From: Rhodospirillales bacterium | Lineage (GTDB): Bacteria; Pseudomonadota; Alphaproteobacteria; Rhodospirillales; Magnetospirillaceae | Direction: 5' to 3' | Assembly: GCA_014380005.1 (NCBI GenBank) | Contig: JACMKT010000237.1 | Span: 1 to 64,000, forward strand | Length of the DNA stretch: 64,000 nucleotides | Shown here: piece after piece, positions 54,806-64,000 of the stretch | Numbering within the stretch: the first letter of the stretch is position 1 | Layout: each line of letters opens with the position of its first letter | The notes under the pieces: generated by a model | The model's database searches: none | Told to the model about the DNA's origin: nothing | Seen by the model: the letters and a program-made list of their open reading frames with translations, nothing else | Translations under genes and position numbers: made by a program

Positions 54806-55576
54806 CTACGGCTTGAAATCCGCCCCCTTGCGGTGACGGTAGGTCACCAGTTCGTGCACGATGCCGTGCAGGGTCTGAACTTCCTGATTGGTCAGATTGG
54901 CGCGCTGGAACAGATTGCGGATGTTGCGCACCATCACCGGGCGCTTTTCCGGGTGGCGCAGGAAGCCGCACTCGTCCAATTCGCGTTCCAGATGGTCGAA
55001 GAAGCCCAGCAGCTTGTCCTTGGTGGTCAGCTCCGCCGCCCCCTTGGTCATGTGCTCGTTGGGCAGCACCGGGTCGCTGGTCTGGAACCATTCATAGCCG
55101 ATCAACAGCACGCATTGCGCCAGATTGAGCGAGGTGTATTCCGGGTTCAGCGGCACGGTCACCACGGTATCGGCAATGGCCACATCGTCGTTTTCCAGGC
55201 CGGAGCGCTCGGGCCCGAACATGACGCCGAATTTCTGGCCTTCGGCGGCGATGGCGCGCATGGCGGTGGCGGCGCTGCGCGGCGTGTCCACCGGCTTGAC
55301 CATGAAGCGGTTGCGTGCCGTGGTCGCCCACACCCGGTGCAGATCGGCGACGGCTTCTCCGGTGGTCTCGAACACCTTGGCGCCCAACAGCACGCGGTCG
55401 GCGCCCGAGGATGCGGCGATGGCGCGGTCGGACAGCCAGTCGGGTTTGGGCGCCACCAGCCGCAAATCGGTCAGGGCGTTGTTGAGCATGGCCCGCGCGG
55501 CGGTGCCGATGTTTTCCGACAATTGCGGACGGACCAGGATGATCGCCGGCCCGTTAGAGGAAGAAGTTTCGGTCAT
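54806..55576 (-). CDS. trmJ: tRNA (cytidine/uridine-2'-O-)-methyltransferase TrmJ-like
   Basis: SpoU motifs: IILVRPQLSENIGTAARAMLNNALTDLRLV; VMFGPERSGLENDDVAIAD; LNLAQCVLLIGYEW. Confidence 0.9.
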   Translation of the reverse strand: MTETSSSNGPAIILVRPQLSENIGTAARAMLNNALTDLRLVAPKPDWLSDRAIAASSGADRVLLGAKVFETTGEAVADLHRVWATTARNRFMVKPVDTPRSAATAMRAIAAEGQKFGVMFGPERSGLENDDVAIADTVVTVPLNPEYTSLNLAQCVLLIGYEWFQTSDPVLPNEHMTKGAAELTTKDKLLGFFDHLERELDECGFLRHPEKRPVMVRNIRNLFQRANLTNQEVQTLHGIVHELVTYRHRKGADFKP

Positions 55577-55587
55577 GGTCCTATCGA

Positions 55588-56319
55588 TTAATGCAGAACG
55601 CCCATGAGGTAGCCGGCCAGCACGCTAATCACGGCGGTGGCGGGCAGGACGAAGTTGGTCAGGGTGTGGCGCGTCTTGTCCGAGGATTTGGCGGTAAACA
55701 CGAAATGGCGCTGCATGGTGCGCACCACCACTTCCACCGCCGCCGCCCCGGCGAAGTCCGAGAATACGCCCGACACCGCCCATGGGGCATAGGCGCCATC
55801 GGCGAACTGGTTCAGCACGGCGCGCGAGGATTTGTCGCTGGCGTCCAGGAAGGTCTCCCAGCCGCACACCACTTGGCGGCCCTGGACCTTGTCCATCTGC
55901 GCCTCGACCCGGTGGAAGGTGTAGGTGGTGTCGATGACGCGGACGATGCGCGAGGTGGCTTCCTCGCGCTTGGGAATGGGGTTCGCCATGCGCGGCGGCG
56001 GGGCGGGCTTCTCTACTGGCGTTTCGGCTTCAGAGGCAGCGCCACCGCCCAGGATGGCGTGCAGCGGATGGTCGGGCGGCGCCAGAAGCTGCCAGCGCTT
56101 CAGCGCTTCACGCGCCAGTTCGATCTGACCGGCGGAGACTAGCTTTTCCGCCAAGGTACGCCACAGCTCCGCCGGGCCGCCTTCGTCCGATTGCTGGGTG
56201 GCGGACAGGGCGGCCAACAGCTCGGGGCGCAAGGAAGCCGGGCAGTGCAGGGCCACCCAGTTCAGCACCTCGGATAATGCGTCGGCCATGTTTCCGTCCT
56301 TGTTTTCGGGCCGGAGCAT
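55588..56319 (-). CDS. Hypothetical protein with C-terminal TM
   Basis: Long ORF with coherent composition; C-term FVLPATAVISVLAGYLMGVLH. Confidence 0.65.
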   Translation of the reverse strand: MLRPENKDGNMADALSEVLNWVALHCPASLRPELLAALSATQQSDEGGPAELWRTLAEKLVSAGQIELAREALKRWQLLAPPDHPLHAILGGGAASEAETPVEKPAPPPRMANPIPKREEATSRIVRVIDTTYTFHRVEAQMDKVQGRQVVCGWETFLDASDKSSRAVLNQFADGAYAPWAVSGVFSDFAGAAAVEVVVRTMQRHFVFTAKSSDKTRHTLTNFVLPATAVISVLAGYLMGVLH

Positions 56320-56421
56320 ACTAGCCGAATGCCGCCTACGCCAGACGGTTTAAGCCCGACGGCCAATTGCGGGCTATGCCGCCGACAGGGTCAAATGCCC
56401 GAAAATATTCGGGAGGCGGAC

Positions 56422-56640
56422 ATGAACATTATCGCCAAACTCGCCCAGCGCGTGGTGGAAACCGCCAGCCTGTGGCTGAAGCAATCGGCGGAATTGAACC
56501 GGCGGCTGTCATCCGGTCAGGTCAGCGGGCGGGGCTATGTGCGCGAGGCGGCGGCCATCTGGCGCTACAATCTGAAGAACTTCTGGCACCCGGAACCCGA
56601 CCCGGCCCATTCCGCCAAGGAATTGGTGGGGCGGTATTAA
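56422..56640 (+). CDS. Hypothetical protein (72 aa)
   Basis: MNIIAKLAQRVVETASLWLKQSAELNRRLSSGQVSGRGYVREAAAIWRYNLKNFWHPEPDPAHSAKELVGRY; SD-like ggaggcgg upstream. Confidence 0.6.
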   Translation: MNIIAKLAQRVVETASLWLKQSAELNRRLSSGQVSGRGYVREAAAIWRYNLKNFWHPEPDPAHSAKELVGRY

Positions 56641-57311
56641 CCCTTCGCCAGCACATTCACCCGCATGGGCTGCTCGAAGCTCCAGCCGTCTTCGCTGCGG
56701 CTGCCATTGGCGTTGAACAATGCGTGCAACTCCTCGGTCATGGCATCGAAGCGGGCCTCGCGCTCGCTATTGGCCGAGAGGATGCGGTCGCGGAAGGCGG
56801 CGAAAGTCTTCATGGTCACGGTGTGGATATAGCGGAATTCCTGCACCGGCTTCAGCGCAGGGCAATTCCTCAGCGCTTGATAGGCCAGGGTGCGGACTTG
56901 GGTTTCGTCGTCCACCGGGCGGCAGGTCTGGAAGAACAGGCCCTCGGCCAGGGGCTCAGAGACATAGACCTGACCGCCGGGGCGCAGCACGCGGGCGGCT
57001 TCATCCAGGGCCTTGCCCATGAGATCCGGCGGCACGTGGTGCAGGGAATTGAAGAACACCACCACATCCGCCTCATTGCTGGGGGCGGGCAGGGCTTGGC
57101 CGACGCCTTCGACGATTTCCGTGCGCGGGGCGGGGGCGGCGGCGCGGGCCTTGGCCAATTGGCGCGGGCTGCATTCCACCCCCAGCACCTGGGCGCCGAA
57201 TTTCGCCATGTGGCGCACCAGCGAGCCGTCGCCGCAGCCCACATCGATGACGCGCTTGCCTTCCAAGGCCAGGGTCTCCACGATCACGTCCGTATTGCGC
57301 CGCCTGTCCAT
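56637..57311 (-). CDS. Class I SAM-dependent methyltransferase
   Basis: KRVIDVGCGDGSLVRHMAKFGAQVLGVECSPRQLAKA; DVVVFFNSLHHVP. Confidence 0.9.
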   Translation of the reverse strand: MDRRRNTDVIVETLALEGKRVIDVGCGDGSLVRHMAKFGAQVLGVECSPRQLAKARAAAPAPRTEIVEGVGQALPAPSNEADVVVFFNSLHHVPPDLMGKALDEAARVLRPGGQVYVSEPLAEGLFFQTCRPVDDETQVRTLAYQALRNCPALKPVQEFRYIHTVTMKTFAAFRDRILSANSEREARFDAMTEELHALFNANGSRSEDGWSFEQPMRVNVLAKG

Positions 57312-57348
57312 GGGCTTCCCTCCACATTATTCAGCGTTTGCTTTATCC

Positions 57349-57858
57349 ATGCGCACGGTCCCTGTCGAGAGTTACGACGCCGCCATCATCCTGGGCGCCA
57401 AGATCGAGGCCGACGGCACCCCGTCGCCGGCCATGGCGCGCCGTGTCGCCCACGGGGTGGATCTGTTGCACAGCGGTCGCGTGCGTGCCCTGCTGATGAC
57501 CGGCGGCGCCACCACCACGGCCACGCCCGAGGCTTGGACCATGCGGCAATTGGCGCTGGAGGCGGGGGTGCCGTTTGAGCTTGTGCATGTGGAAGACCGG
57601 GCGCTCAACACCATCGAGAACGCTCTGTTCTCGGCGCCTTTGGTGCGGGCCCAGGGCTGGGGCCGGCTGGTGGTGGTGACGGATTCCTTCCACCTGCCGC
57701 GCGCCCGCTACATCTTCCGCCGCTTCGGCTTGGCGGTGGACATGTCGGGAGCCCGGCCCGAGCAGCCCAGTCGCGACTGGTGGCTGGCCCATCTGCGTGA
57801 AGCAGCCGCCATTCCGTGGACCATCCTGCGGGTGGAACGGGCGCTGCTGCGCCGTTAG
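57349..57858 (+). CDS. YdcF/DUF218-family protein
   Basis: AAIILGAKIEADGTPSPAMARRVAHGVDLLHSGRVRALLMTGG; TIENALFSAPLVRAQGWGRLVVVTDSFHLPRARYIFRRFG. Confidence 0.88.
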   Translation: MRTVPVESYDAAIILGAKIEADGTPSPAMARRVAHGVDLLHSGRVRALLMTGGATTTATPEAWTMRQLALEAGVPFELVHVEDRALNTIENALFSAPLVRAQGWGRLVVVTDSFHLPRARYIFRRFGLAVDMSGARPEQPSRDWWLAHLREAAAIPWTILRVERALLRR

Positions 57859-58640
57859 GCTGCCCGTCGCCCGCTTTCGAAGCGGCGTTGGTAGCGGCTG
57901 CTGATGGCGGCGGTATCCATGACCACCAGCACGTCGGTGGTGTTGAAATGCGGGTCGATGACCGCGCCTTCACCCACCCACGCCCCGGCGCGCAGATAGC
58001 CCTTCAACAAAGGCGGCAGGGCGCAGAAGATGCGGCGTTGGTCGCCGTCTTGGGCCGTCATGGCCGAGGTATCCACCGCCCAAGGCGACAGCGCTCGCGT
58101 GTGCAGCTCCGCCGGGGCTCGGTGGTGGTCGCGCAAATAGGCCAGTTGCGGCCCGTGCTGGCTGAGGTCGGTCCCCGGCAGGCTGGCGCAGCCGAACAGC
58201 AGATCGATGCGATGTTCGACCAAATAGGCGGCCAAGCCCTGCCATAGCTGCTGCACGGCGCCGCGGCTGCGCCAATTGGCGTCCACGCAGGACCGGCCCA
58301 ACTCCAGCACATTGCCGGGATAGCTCAGCAGGGACGAGATGTCGAATTCATCGGTGGTGTAGAACCCGCCCACCGCCTCGGCGGCCGCGCGGCGGATCAG
58401 GCGATAGGTGCCCACCACCTCGCCATTGGCGAAGGCCAGCAGATGGTCGCAAACCGCGTCGTACTTGTCCTCGTCGCGGCCCGATGCCAGGGCAGCGGGG
58501 CTGGGATGGGCGCCCATTTCGTCGAAGAAGACGCGGTAGCGCAGGCGTTGCGCGGCGGCCACTTCGTCCCCATTGCGGGCCAGCCGGACCTCCACCTCGG
58601 TGGTGGCTGGCAAATCCATGGAGCTGAATTGGTGCGTCAT
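57855..58640 (-). CDS. GNAT-fold acyltransferase, OlsB/AHL-synthase-like
   Basis: EVAAAQRLRYRVFFDEMGA; DEDKYDAVCDHLLAF; LELGRSCVDANWRSRGAVQQLWQGLAAYL. Confidence 0.85.
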   Translation of the reverse strand: MTHQFSSMDLPATTEVEVRLARNGDEVAAAQRLRYRVFFDEMGAHPSPAALASGRDEDKYDAVCDHLLAFANGEVVGTYRLIRRAAAEAVGGFYTTDEFDISSLLSYPGNVLELGRSCVDANWRSRGAVQQLWQGLAAYLVEHRIDLLFGCASLPGTDLSQHGPQLAYLRDHHRAPAELHTRALSPWAVDTSAMTAQDGDQRRIFCALPPLLKGYLRAGAWVGEGAVIDPHFNTTDVLVVMDTAAISSRYQRRFESGRRAA

Positions 58641-58783
58641 GGCCGGTCACACGAAATGGAATGGTCCGCAAACCTGATCGCCATGAGACACCGCGTATAA
58701 TGCCTGTGTAATGTGACAATGGAACACCAGCGCGCCACCTGGGTCAAATGAACGATATATTACGATTGCGGCGGAAGCGGATG

Positions 58784-58799
58784 TTAATATTTGTTTAAC
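58784..58799. promoter_or_regulatory. CtrA-box candidate TTAA-N7-TTAAC
   Basis: ttaatatttgtttaac, 69 bp upstream of the histidine kinase ATG. Confidence 0.6.
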
Positions 58800-58867
58800 G
58801 CCACCTCCATTCAGTTGTAGCGCAAAGCGGTTATGGTCCCCTCCCAGACACTTTGGTGGAGGGTGAC

Positions 58868-59716
58868 ATGCAGCTTCTATCCGCGCTGTTCGCGGTCGCC
58901 GCCGTGATCATTGCGTTCCTGGTCTGGAAATTGGTGGTCTCGCGCCGCGAGCTGATCCAGGAACACGCCGCCCATGTGGCGAAAAGCGCTTATCTCGCCA
59001 ATATGAGCCATGAATTGCGCACGCCCCTAAACGCCATCATCGGCTATTCCGAGATGATCAAGGGCGAGATGATGGGGCCGTTGGGCAATCCCAAATACGC
59101 CGAGTTCGCCGGCGATATCCATGCCTCGGGCACCCATCTGCTGGACCTCATCAACGATGTGCTGGAACTGTCGCGCATCGAGGCTGGCCGGTTGGAGCTT
59201 AACGAGCGGACCATCGAGATGGCCCCCGTTCTGGTCAGCTGCCACCGCCTGCTGCAAGACCAAGCGCGGCGGGCGGGGCTGACGGTGGACATCCACAGCG
59301 GGCCGGATTTGCCGGAAATCCTGTGCGACGCCACCAAGATCAAGCAGGTCGTGCTGAACCTGATGACCAACGCCATTAAATTCACCCCCCGGGGAGGCAA
59401 GGTCTCGGTCCACGCCTATCGCCGGGACGGGGCCGTCGCCATCACCGTCAGCGATACCGGCGTGGGCATCCCCGCCCACGAAATCCCTCGGGTGCTGACG
59501 CCGTTCCTTCAGGCCGCCCACACCCATGTGATGTCCGATCAAGGCACCGGTTTGGGCCTGCCCTTGGCGAAGAAGCTGATGGAATTGCACGGCGGCGCCT
59601 TGACCCTGGACAGCACGCCGGGCGCCGGCACGCGGGTCACCGTGACCTTCCCGGCGGAGCGCTGCACGACAACCAAACCGTGGGCAAATCTTTGCGCGGT
59701 TCCCGTGGGCGCCTGA
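58868..59716 (+). CDS. Membrane-anchored sensor histidine kinase without recognisable sensor domain
   Basis: H-box AYLANMSHELRTPLNAIIGYSEMIKGEMMGPLGN; N and G boxes; one N-terminal TM. Confidence 0.9.
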   Translation: MQLLSALFAVAAVIIAFLVWKLVVSRRELIQEHAAHVAKSAYLANMSHELRTPLNAIIGYSEMIKGEMMGPLGNPKYAEFAGDIHASGTHLLDLINDVLELSRIEAGRLELNERTIEMAPVLVSCHRLLQDQARRAGLTVDIHSGPDLPEILCDATKIKQVVLNLMTNAIKFTPRGGKVSVHAYRRDGAVAITVSDTGVGIPAHEIPRVLTPFLQAAHTHVMSDQGTGLGLPLAKKLMELHGGALTLDSTPGAGTRVTVTFPAERCTTTKPWANLCAVPVGA

Positions 59717-59742
59717 TCCCACCCTGACAGGAGATGCGAAGC

Positions 59743-60036
59743 ATGTGGACCACGTCCAACACACACGGAAAGTCCGAGCTTGTCTGTTACGTCTTCCACC
59801 ACTCGTCCGGCCTCGTGGTGGACCGTAGCGAGATTGTCGTCTCCGATTGCGGTTATGCCCAGGAACCCAAACAAGAAATCGACGCCAACGGGGTCTCCGC
59901 CTGGTTCCTGTTCCGCTCCATTCCCATCCGCCTGTGCCGCCATGCGGGCGAATGCGAGCAATGTTCCTATGCCCTGGGCGAGGTGACGTTCTCGAACGTC
60001 CAGCAGGTGGCGTGGCAGAAGCGGCGGGCGTCGTAG
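59743..60036 (+). CDS. Hypothetical protein (about 97 aa)
   Basis: MWTTSNTHGKSELVCYVFHHSSGLVVDRSEIVVSDCGYAQEPKQEIDANGVSAWFLF; SD aggag upstream. Confidence 0.6.
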   Translation: MWTTSNTHGKSELVCYVFHHSSGLVVDRSEIVVSDCGYAQEPKQEIDANGVSAWFLFRSIPIRLCRHAGECEQCSYALGEVTFSNVQQVAWQKRRAS

Positions 60037-60161
60037 GGGGCGGTAATAGGGCTTTTGGATGGGTCGAGAACTTAGGGCCGGGCTCAGCCAACGTATTTAC
60101 GTTGCCTTTCCCATTTGGCTAGCCTGAAATGGCAATTCGCCGTCAGGGATGATGTTCGTCG

Positions 60162-62273
60162 ATGCTTCACAGGTTCCGCACGCTGTTTTATTTGCCGACA
60201 AAAAATGAGCAATGGTTAGCCCTGATCTGCACGGCGACGCTCTTGGCTGGCATATGGACCGCCTACGCCTTTCAGACTAAGGAAATTAACGAACTTGCGC
60301 AGCAAGAGGCTGTCCATCGGGCCGAGAACAGCGTTCGCTCTTTCGAAGACTATGTGGTTGCCAATCTCAATCTGATTGACAACGAACTCAGATTTGTCAG
60401 TACCTATGCTCAGGAAAATGGTGGCGCGCGTGCCATCGCGCTGATCGAAGAACGCCGTCTCTTTGTCGGCTTGTTCGGAACCCTTGCCGTTGTCGATTCG
60501 GAAGGCAACGGCAAGTCGGTGGGCGAGGGCGGAATCGTCCCCGTATTCATCGGTGATCGCCAACATTTCGTTGAGGCCCGGGATCAGCCGGACGAACGGT
60601 TGGTGATCGGCCGGCCGGTGGTCTCTCGTACGAGAGACCGCTGGGTCATCCCTTTCGTCCGCGCCGTCCATCATCGGGATGGTCATTTCGGCGGAGCGAT
60701 CTCAGCCGCCGTCCAGCCGGAACTCTTTTCCCGCTTTTTTGACCGCTCGGCTCTTGGCCCGAATGGCAGCCTCACCCTGGTCGCAACGAACGATCAAATG
60801 ATTTTGGCGCGCGGCCCCGCCGGCCCCCAGCCGGCTGGCCAGAACATCGCCGCTTCGGCGTTGTGGAAGGCCTTGGAGCAGGCGCCACAGGGGGTTTATT
60901 GGCAACGCGCCCTGGTCGATGGTGTTTTCCGGGTTTACGCTTACCACCGCCTCGAAAACTATCCCCTGGTCGTGGCGGCAGGCGTGGCTCTTGAGGATAT
61001 CGCGGCTCAAGGTGCGGATCTGCGCCGGAATTTGTTTTTTGCCGCCATGGGCACAAGCATGGTCGTGCTCCTGGTCTTGGCTGGGTGGATTGCGCAGCAA
61101 TCCATGCGCCGGAAGCTGCGTCAGTCCCACGGCCAATTGGAGGTCGCGGTGGAGCGCCGCACCCGCGATCTTCGCGTGATGCACCGTGCCTTCGAGCAGA
61201 GCCCCAACATGGTGATCATCACCGATGGCGAGGGGCGCATCGCCTTTGTCAATGCGGCCTTCACGGCTCTTTCCGGCTATGCGTCCGCGGACGTGCTGGG
61301 AAGGACACCCGCCGTTCTCGCCTCGGGTACGACGTCGCCTCAGACCTATGCTGCGCTGTGGAAGGCCATTACGGCCGGTGGTGAATGGTCCGGCGAATTA
61401 ATAGACAGGCGCCGGGATGGCAGCATGTTTTGGGTCTATTCAATGATCTCGCCGGTCTTCGACGATGATGGCACCATCACCCATTACGTCGCCATCCAGC
61501 AGGACATTACCGAGCGCAAAGAGACCGAGATCGCCATGGCCGAGGCCCACCACCAGGCGGAGGCGGGCAACCGGGCCAAATCGGAACTGCTGGCGAATAT
61601 GAGCCATGAACTGCGCACTCCGCTCAATGCCATCATCGGCTTTGCCGATATGATGAAGCAGGAAATGTTCGGTCCCCATGGCAATGCCAAATATCGCGAT
61701 TATGCCAACGATATTTTCGTTTCCGGACAGCATCTCCTTGGGCTGATCAACGACATTCTCGATGTTTCTGCCATCGAGGCCGGCAAGCTGACGCTGCACG
61801 AGGAAGCGGTTGATTTGGCCGAGGTGCTGACCGCCAGCATCCGCCTGATTGCGCCGGTCGCCGAAAAGGGCGAACTCACGGTGGTCGAAGCCGTGTCGCC
61901 GTTGCCGAAATTCTACGGCGACGAACGCCGATTGAAGCAGATCATCCTTAATCTGCTGTCGAACAGCGTGAAGTTTACGCCACGGGGCGGCACGGTGAGG
62001 GTGGCGGCGGAGCATTGCGGCCAGGACGGTATCCTGATTACCGTGGCCGACACCGGCATCGGCATCGATGCCGACGGCCTTACCAAGGCCATGCAGCCCT
62101 TTGGGCAGGTTGATAGCCAACTCCAACGGAAATACGAGGGCACCGGGCTTGGGCTTCCCCTCACCAAGAGCCTGATCGAATTGCACGACGGCAGCCTGTC
62201 AATTGACAGCTGTCCCGGAATCGGCACAACCGTCACCGTGCGCTTTCCGCACAGTCGCGTTGTGGCGGGGTGA
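60162..62273 (+). CDS. Cache-like/PAS sensor histidine kinase
   Basis: Two TM regions flanking an extracytoplasmic sensor; PAS (QSPNMVIITDGEGRIAFVNAAF); H-box SELLANMSHELRTPLNAIIGFADMMKQEMFGPHGN. Confidence 0.92.
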   Translation: MLHRFRTLFYLPTKNEQWLALICTATLLAGIWTAYAFQTKEINELAQQEAVHRAENSVRSFEDYVVANLNLIDNELRFVSTYAQENGGARAIALIEERRLFVGLFGTLAVVDSEGNGKSVGEGGIVPVFIGDRQHFVEARDQPDERLVIGRPVVSRTRDRWVIPFVRAVHHRDGHFGGAISAAVQPELFSRFFDRSALGPNGSLTLVATNDQMILARGPAGPQPAGQNIAASALWKALEQAPQGVYWQRALVDGVFRVYAYHRLENYPLVVAAGVALEDIAAQGADLRRNLFFAAMGTSMVVLLVLAGWIAQQSMRRKLRQSHGQLEVAVERRTRDLRVMHRAFEQSPNMVIITDGEGRIAFVNAAFTALSGYASADVLGRTPAVLASGTTSPQTYAALWKAITAGGEWSGELIDRRRDGSMFWVYSMISPVFDDDGTITHYVAIQQDITERKETEIAMAEAHHQAEAGNRAKSELLANMSHELRTPLNAIIGFADMMKQEMFGPHGNAKYRDYANDIFVSGQHLLGLINDILDVSAIEAGKLTLHEEAVDLAEVLTASIRLIAPVAEKGELTVVEAVSPLPKFYGDERRLKQIILNLLSNSVKFTPRGGTVRVAAEHCGQDGILITVADTGIGIDADGLTKAMQPFGQVDSQLQRKYEGTGLGLPLTKSLIELHDGSLSIDSCPGIGTTVTVRFPHSRVVAG

Positions 62274-62423
62274 ACGATCGTGGCGCGCCTTGCGCCAAAC
62301 CGTGCGGACATGCCTTGCGGGCGAGATTGACGATCGTTGGCGAAAAAACCAGTTCATCAATTGCCGCTTGGGTATATGAGATCTAAAGTTCCGCACCCCT
62401 CTCGAAACCGCCTGGTGGCCCCC

Positions 62424-64000
62424 ATGTCCAAATCCAGCACCACTCAGCAACGACGCATCCTGGGCGCATCGGGGGCGTTCATCATTGCGTTGGTCGTCGT
62501 TCTTGGTGGCATCGATATTTATTTCGATTACCAAAAGACGATTGAAGCCGCTTTTGTTCGGCTTGAGAACTTGGCTCGCATTGCCGATGAAAGCGTCTCA
62601 GGCCGGATGCGGGCCATTGATATAATGCTGCAGGACGTGGCGCGAGAATCTCAAGCCATTGAAAATCAAAGGGATGAAGACGCTCTTCTGTCCTACATGA
62701 AAGCCCGCGCAAAATCCTTTGAGGAGGTGCGAAGCATATCGGTCAGTGATCAAAATGGCCGGATCATCTACAGCACCCTGCCGGAATTGAAGAATTTCGA
62801 TGGCAGCAAGCGCCCCTATTTCACCGCCCCCTTTGCCGACCAAAGCAACCCAAAGCTGTTCATACACGGGCCAATTCTAGCCTCAACCGGCAAGGTGGTG
62901 GTCTTCACCTCCCGCTCCAAAACTTTGAAAAACGACCAATGGGACGGCGTCGCCATCGCCACCCTTCCTGCCGCCTATTTCGCCTCTGTCATGGATTCAG
63001 TGCGCCCACAGGATGACGGGTTCGCCACCTTGCTGGGGATCGAAGGAACGATTATCGCCCGTTCGCCCGATCAGGAAAAATTCACCGGCAAGAACATCGC
63101 CAAGGGCCCGGCCCATGCCGCCCATGTGGCAGCGGGTCAAAGGATGACTCGCGCCCTGGTGACGACGGCAACGGAAGGCAGGCGGAACCTGGTGGTGTCG
63201 CGCACCACCAATATCTCGGAATTGGTGGTCGCCGTCGGCTGGACCGAGGAAGTGGTCCTGACCGAATGGCGTGACAAGTCGTTGATCAAGGGGGGCGTGC
63301 TGTGTCTGCTGACACTGATCGCCATTTTGGTTTTGCGGCGGTTCGCCCAGCATGAGGATGAGTTGCTGTCACAGCGCAATTTCGCCCGCCAATTGGTGGA
63401 AACCGCCAATGTCATGGTGGTCGGGTTGGACCGTAACGGCGTTGTGCAGGTGTTCAACGCGGCGGCGGAGCATGTCACGGGTTTCGCCAAGGCCGAAATT
63501 CGCGGTAGGTCCTGGTTCGATACAGCGGCGAGCGGTAGCGGCATGACTGATATGGCCGAATGCTTCCGGGCGGGCGAGCCGCTGCCCCGCCAATTCGATG
63601 GCGCGATCCGCACCAGGGATGGGCGCGAGCGCGTTATCTCGTGGCAGAACAGCGTCGTGTCGGGACAAGACATCGTATCCATGTCGTTTGGCATTGATAT
63701 GACCGACCGCTTGCAGGCAGAACGCGAGTTGATCGAAAGCCAACGGTTCATCCAAGCCATCGCAGAGAACATGCCGGGCATGGTCGCCTATTGGGACGCG
63801 GACATGCGCTGCCGCTTCGCCAACAAGCCCTATCTGGACTGGTTCGGCAAGCCGCCGGAGCAGATCATCGGCAAGACCATGCTGGACCTGATGGGCGAGA
63901 ATCTGTTCGCCATGAACGAACCCCATATCCGGGCGGCATTGAAGGGTGAAAAACAGGATTTTGAACGAACCCTGACCAAGGCCAACGGCGAGATCGGCTA
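62424..64000 (+). CDS. Cache-like plus PAS sensor protein, truncated by window end
   Basis: ATG at 62424 opens a frame running off the end: MSKSSTTQQRRILGASGAFIIALVVVLGGIDIYFDYQKTIEAAFVRLENLARIADESV; two PAS-like segments. Missing from the ORF track because it has no stop in the window. Confidence 0.85.
   Translation, partial: MSKSSTTQQRRILGASGAFIIALVVVLGGIDIYFDYQKTIEAAFVRLENLARIADESVSGRMRAIDIMLQDVARESQAIENQRDEDALLSYMKARAKSFEEVRSISVSDQNGRIIYSTLPELKNFDGSKRPYFTAPFADQSNPKLFIHGPILASTGKVVVFTSRSKTLKNDQWDGVAIATLPAAYFASVMDSVRPQDDGFATLLGIEGTIIARSPDQEKFTGKNIAKGPAHAAHVAAGQRMTRALVTTATEGRRNLVVSRTTNISELVVAVGWTEEVVLTEWRDKSLIKGGVLCLLTLIAILVLRRFAQHEDELLSQRNFARQLVETANVMVVGLDRNGVVQVFNAAAEHVTGFAKAEIRGRSWFDTAASGSGMTDMAECFRAGEPLPRQFDGAIRTRDGRERVISWQNSVVSGQDIVSMSFGIDMTDRLQAERELIESQRFIQAIAENMPGMVAYWDADMRCRFANKPYLDWFGKPPEQIIGKTMLDLMGENLFAMNEPHIRAALKGEKQDFERTLTKANGEIG

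Noticed and set aside
60089-60104. caacgtatttacgttg 16-nt dyad upstream of the 60162 kinase
   Set aside because: Short, low-complexity dyad; possible operator but no supporting second site or known regulator.
1-64000. CRISPR arrays, rRNA and tRNA genes
   Set aside because: I saw no regularly spaced 25-40-bp repeats with unique spacers and no convincing tRNA or rRNA sequence; a tRNAscan-SE/Infernal run would be needed to be certain.

Overview
The window looks alphaproteobacterial (Magnetospirillum/Rhodospirillaceae-like by gene content; inference only). It has two parts. (1) About 0-24.4 kb is an integrated conjugative element or plasmid-derived region: IS630-type transposase tail, XRE regulator, large serine recombinase, relaxase, TraJ-like protein, ArdC/Toprim protein, tandem SSB domains, VirD4, VirB11, a cysteine-repeat surface protein, VirB10-VirB2 and an IncP-like TraM/TraL/TraK end. 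(2) About 24.5-64 kb is mostly chromosomal: a partial Tad-type cluster, MarR, a ParA with a C-terminal TM, an LRAT-like/XRE pair, peroxiredoxin, RadC, dihydroorotase, asparagine synthase, two glycosyltransferases, YgfZ, GGDEF, MeaB, DsbB, Coq7, CheY-like, IorAB, PaaK, LuxR, GabD, a TPR/cyclase, MgtC, TrmJ, an OlsB-like acyltransferase and a run of sensor kinases. Best leads: an in-frame CAG-to-TAG-like stop splitting a tandem SSB gene; a tandem two-cysteine-repeat protein between virB10 and virB11; a 20-bp perfect hairpin inside the traK-like gene; a dyad and 10-bp-phased repeat cluster upstream of the serine recombinase; a divergent pair of C-terminally TM-anchored LRAT-like and XRE proteins; and a MITE-like TTCGTGTTTA family associated with a duplication of the ygfZ 3' end. 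Family calls come from reading the translations, without any database search.
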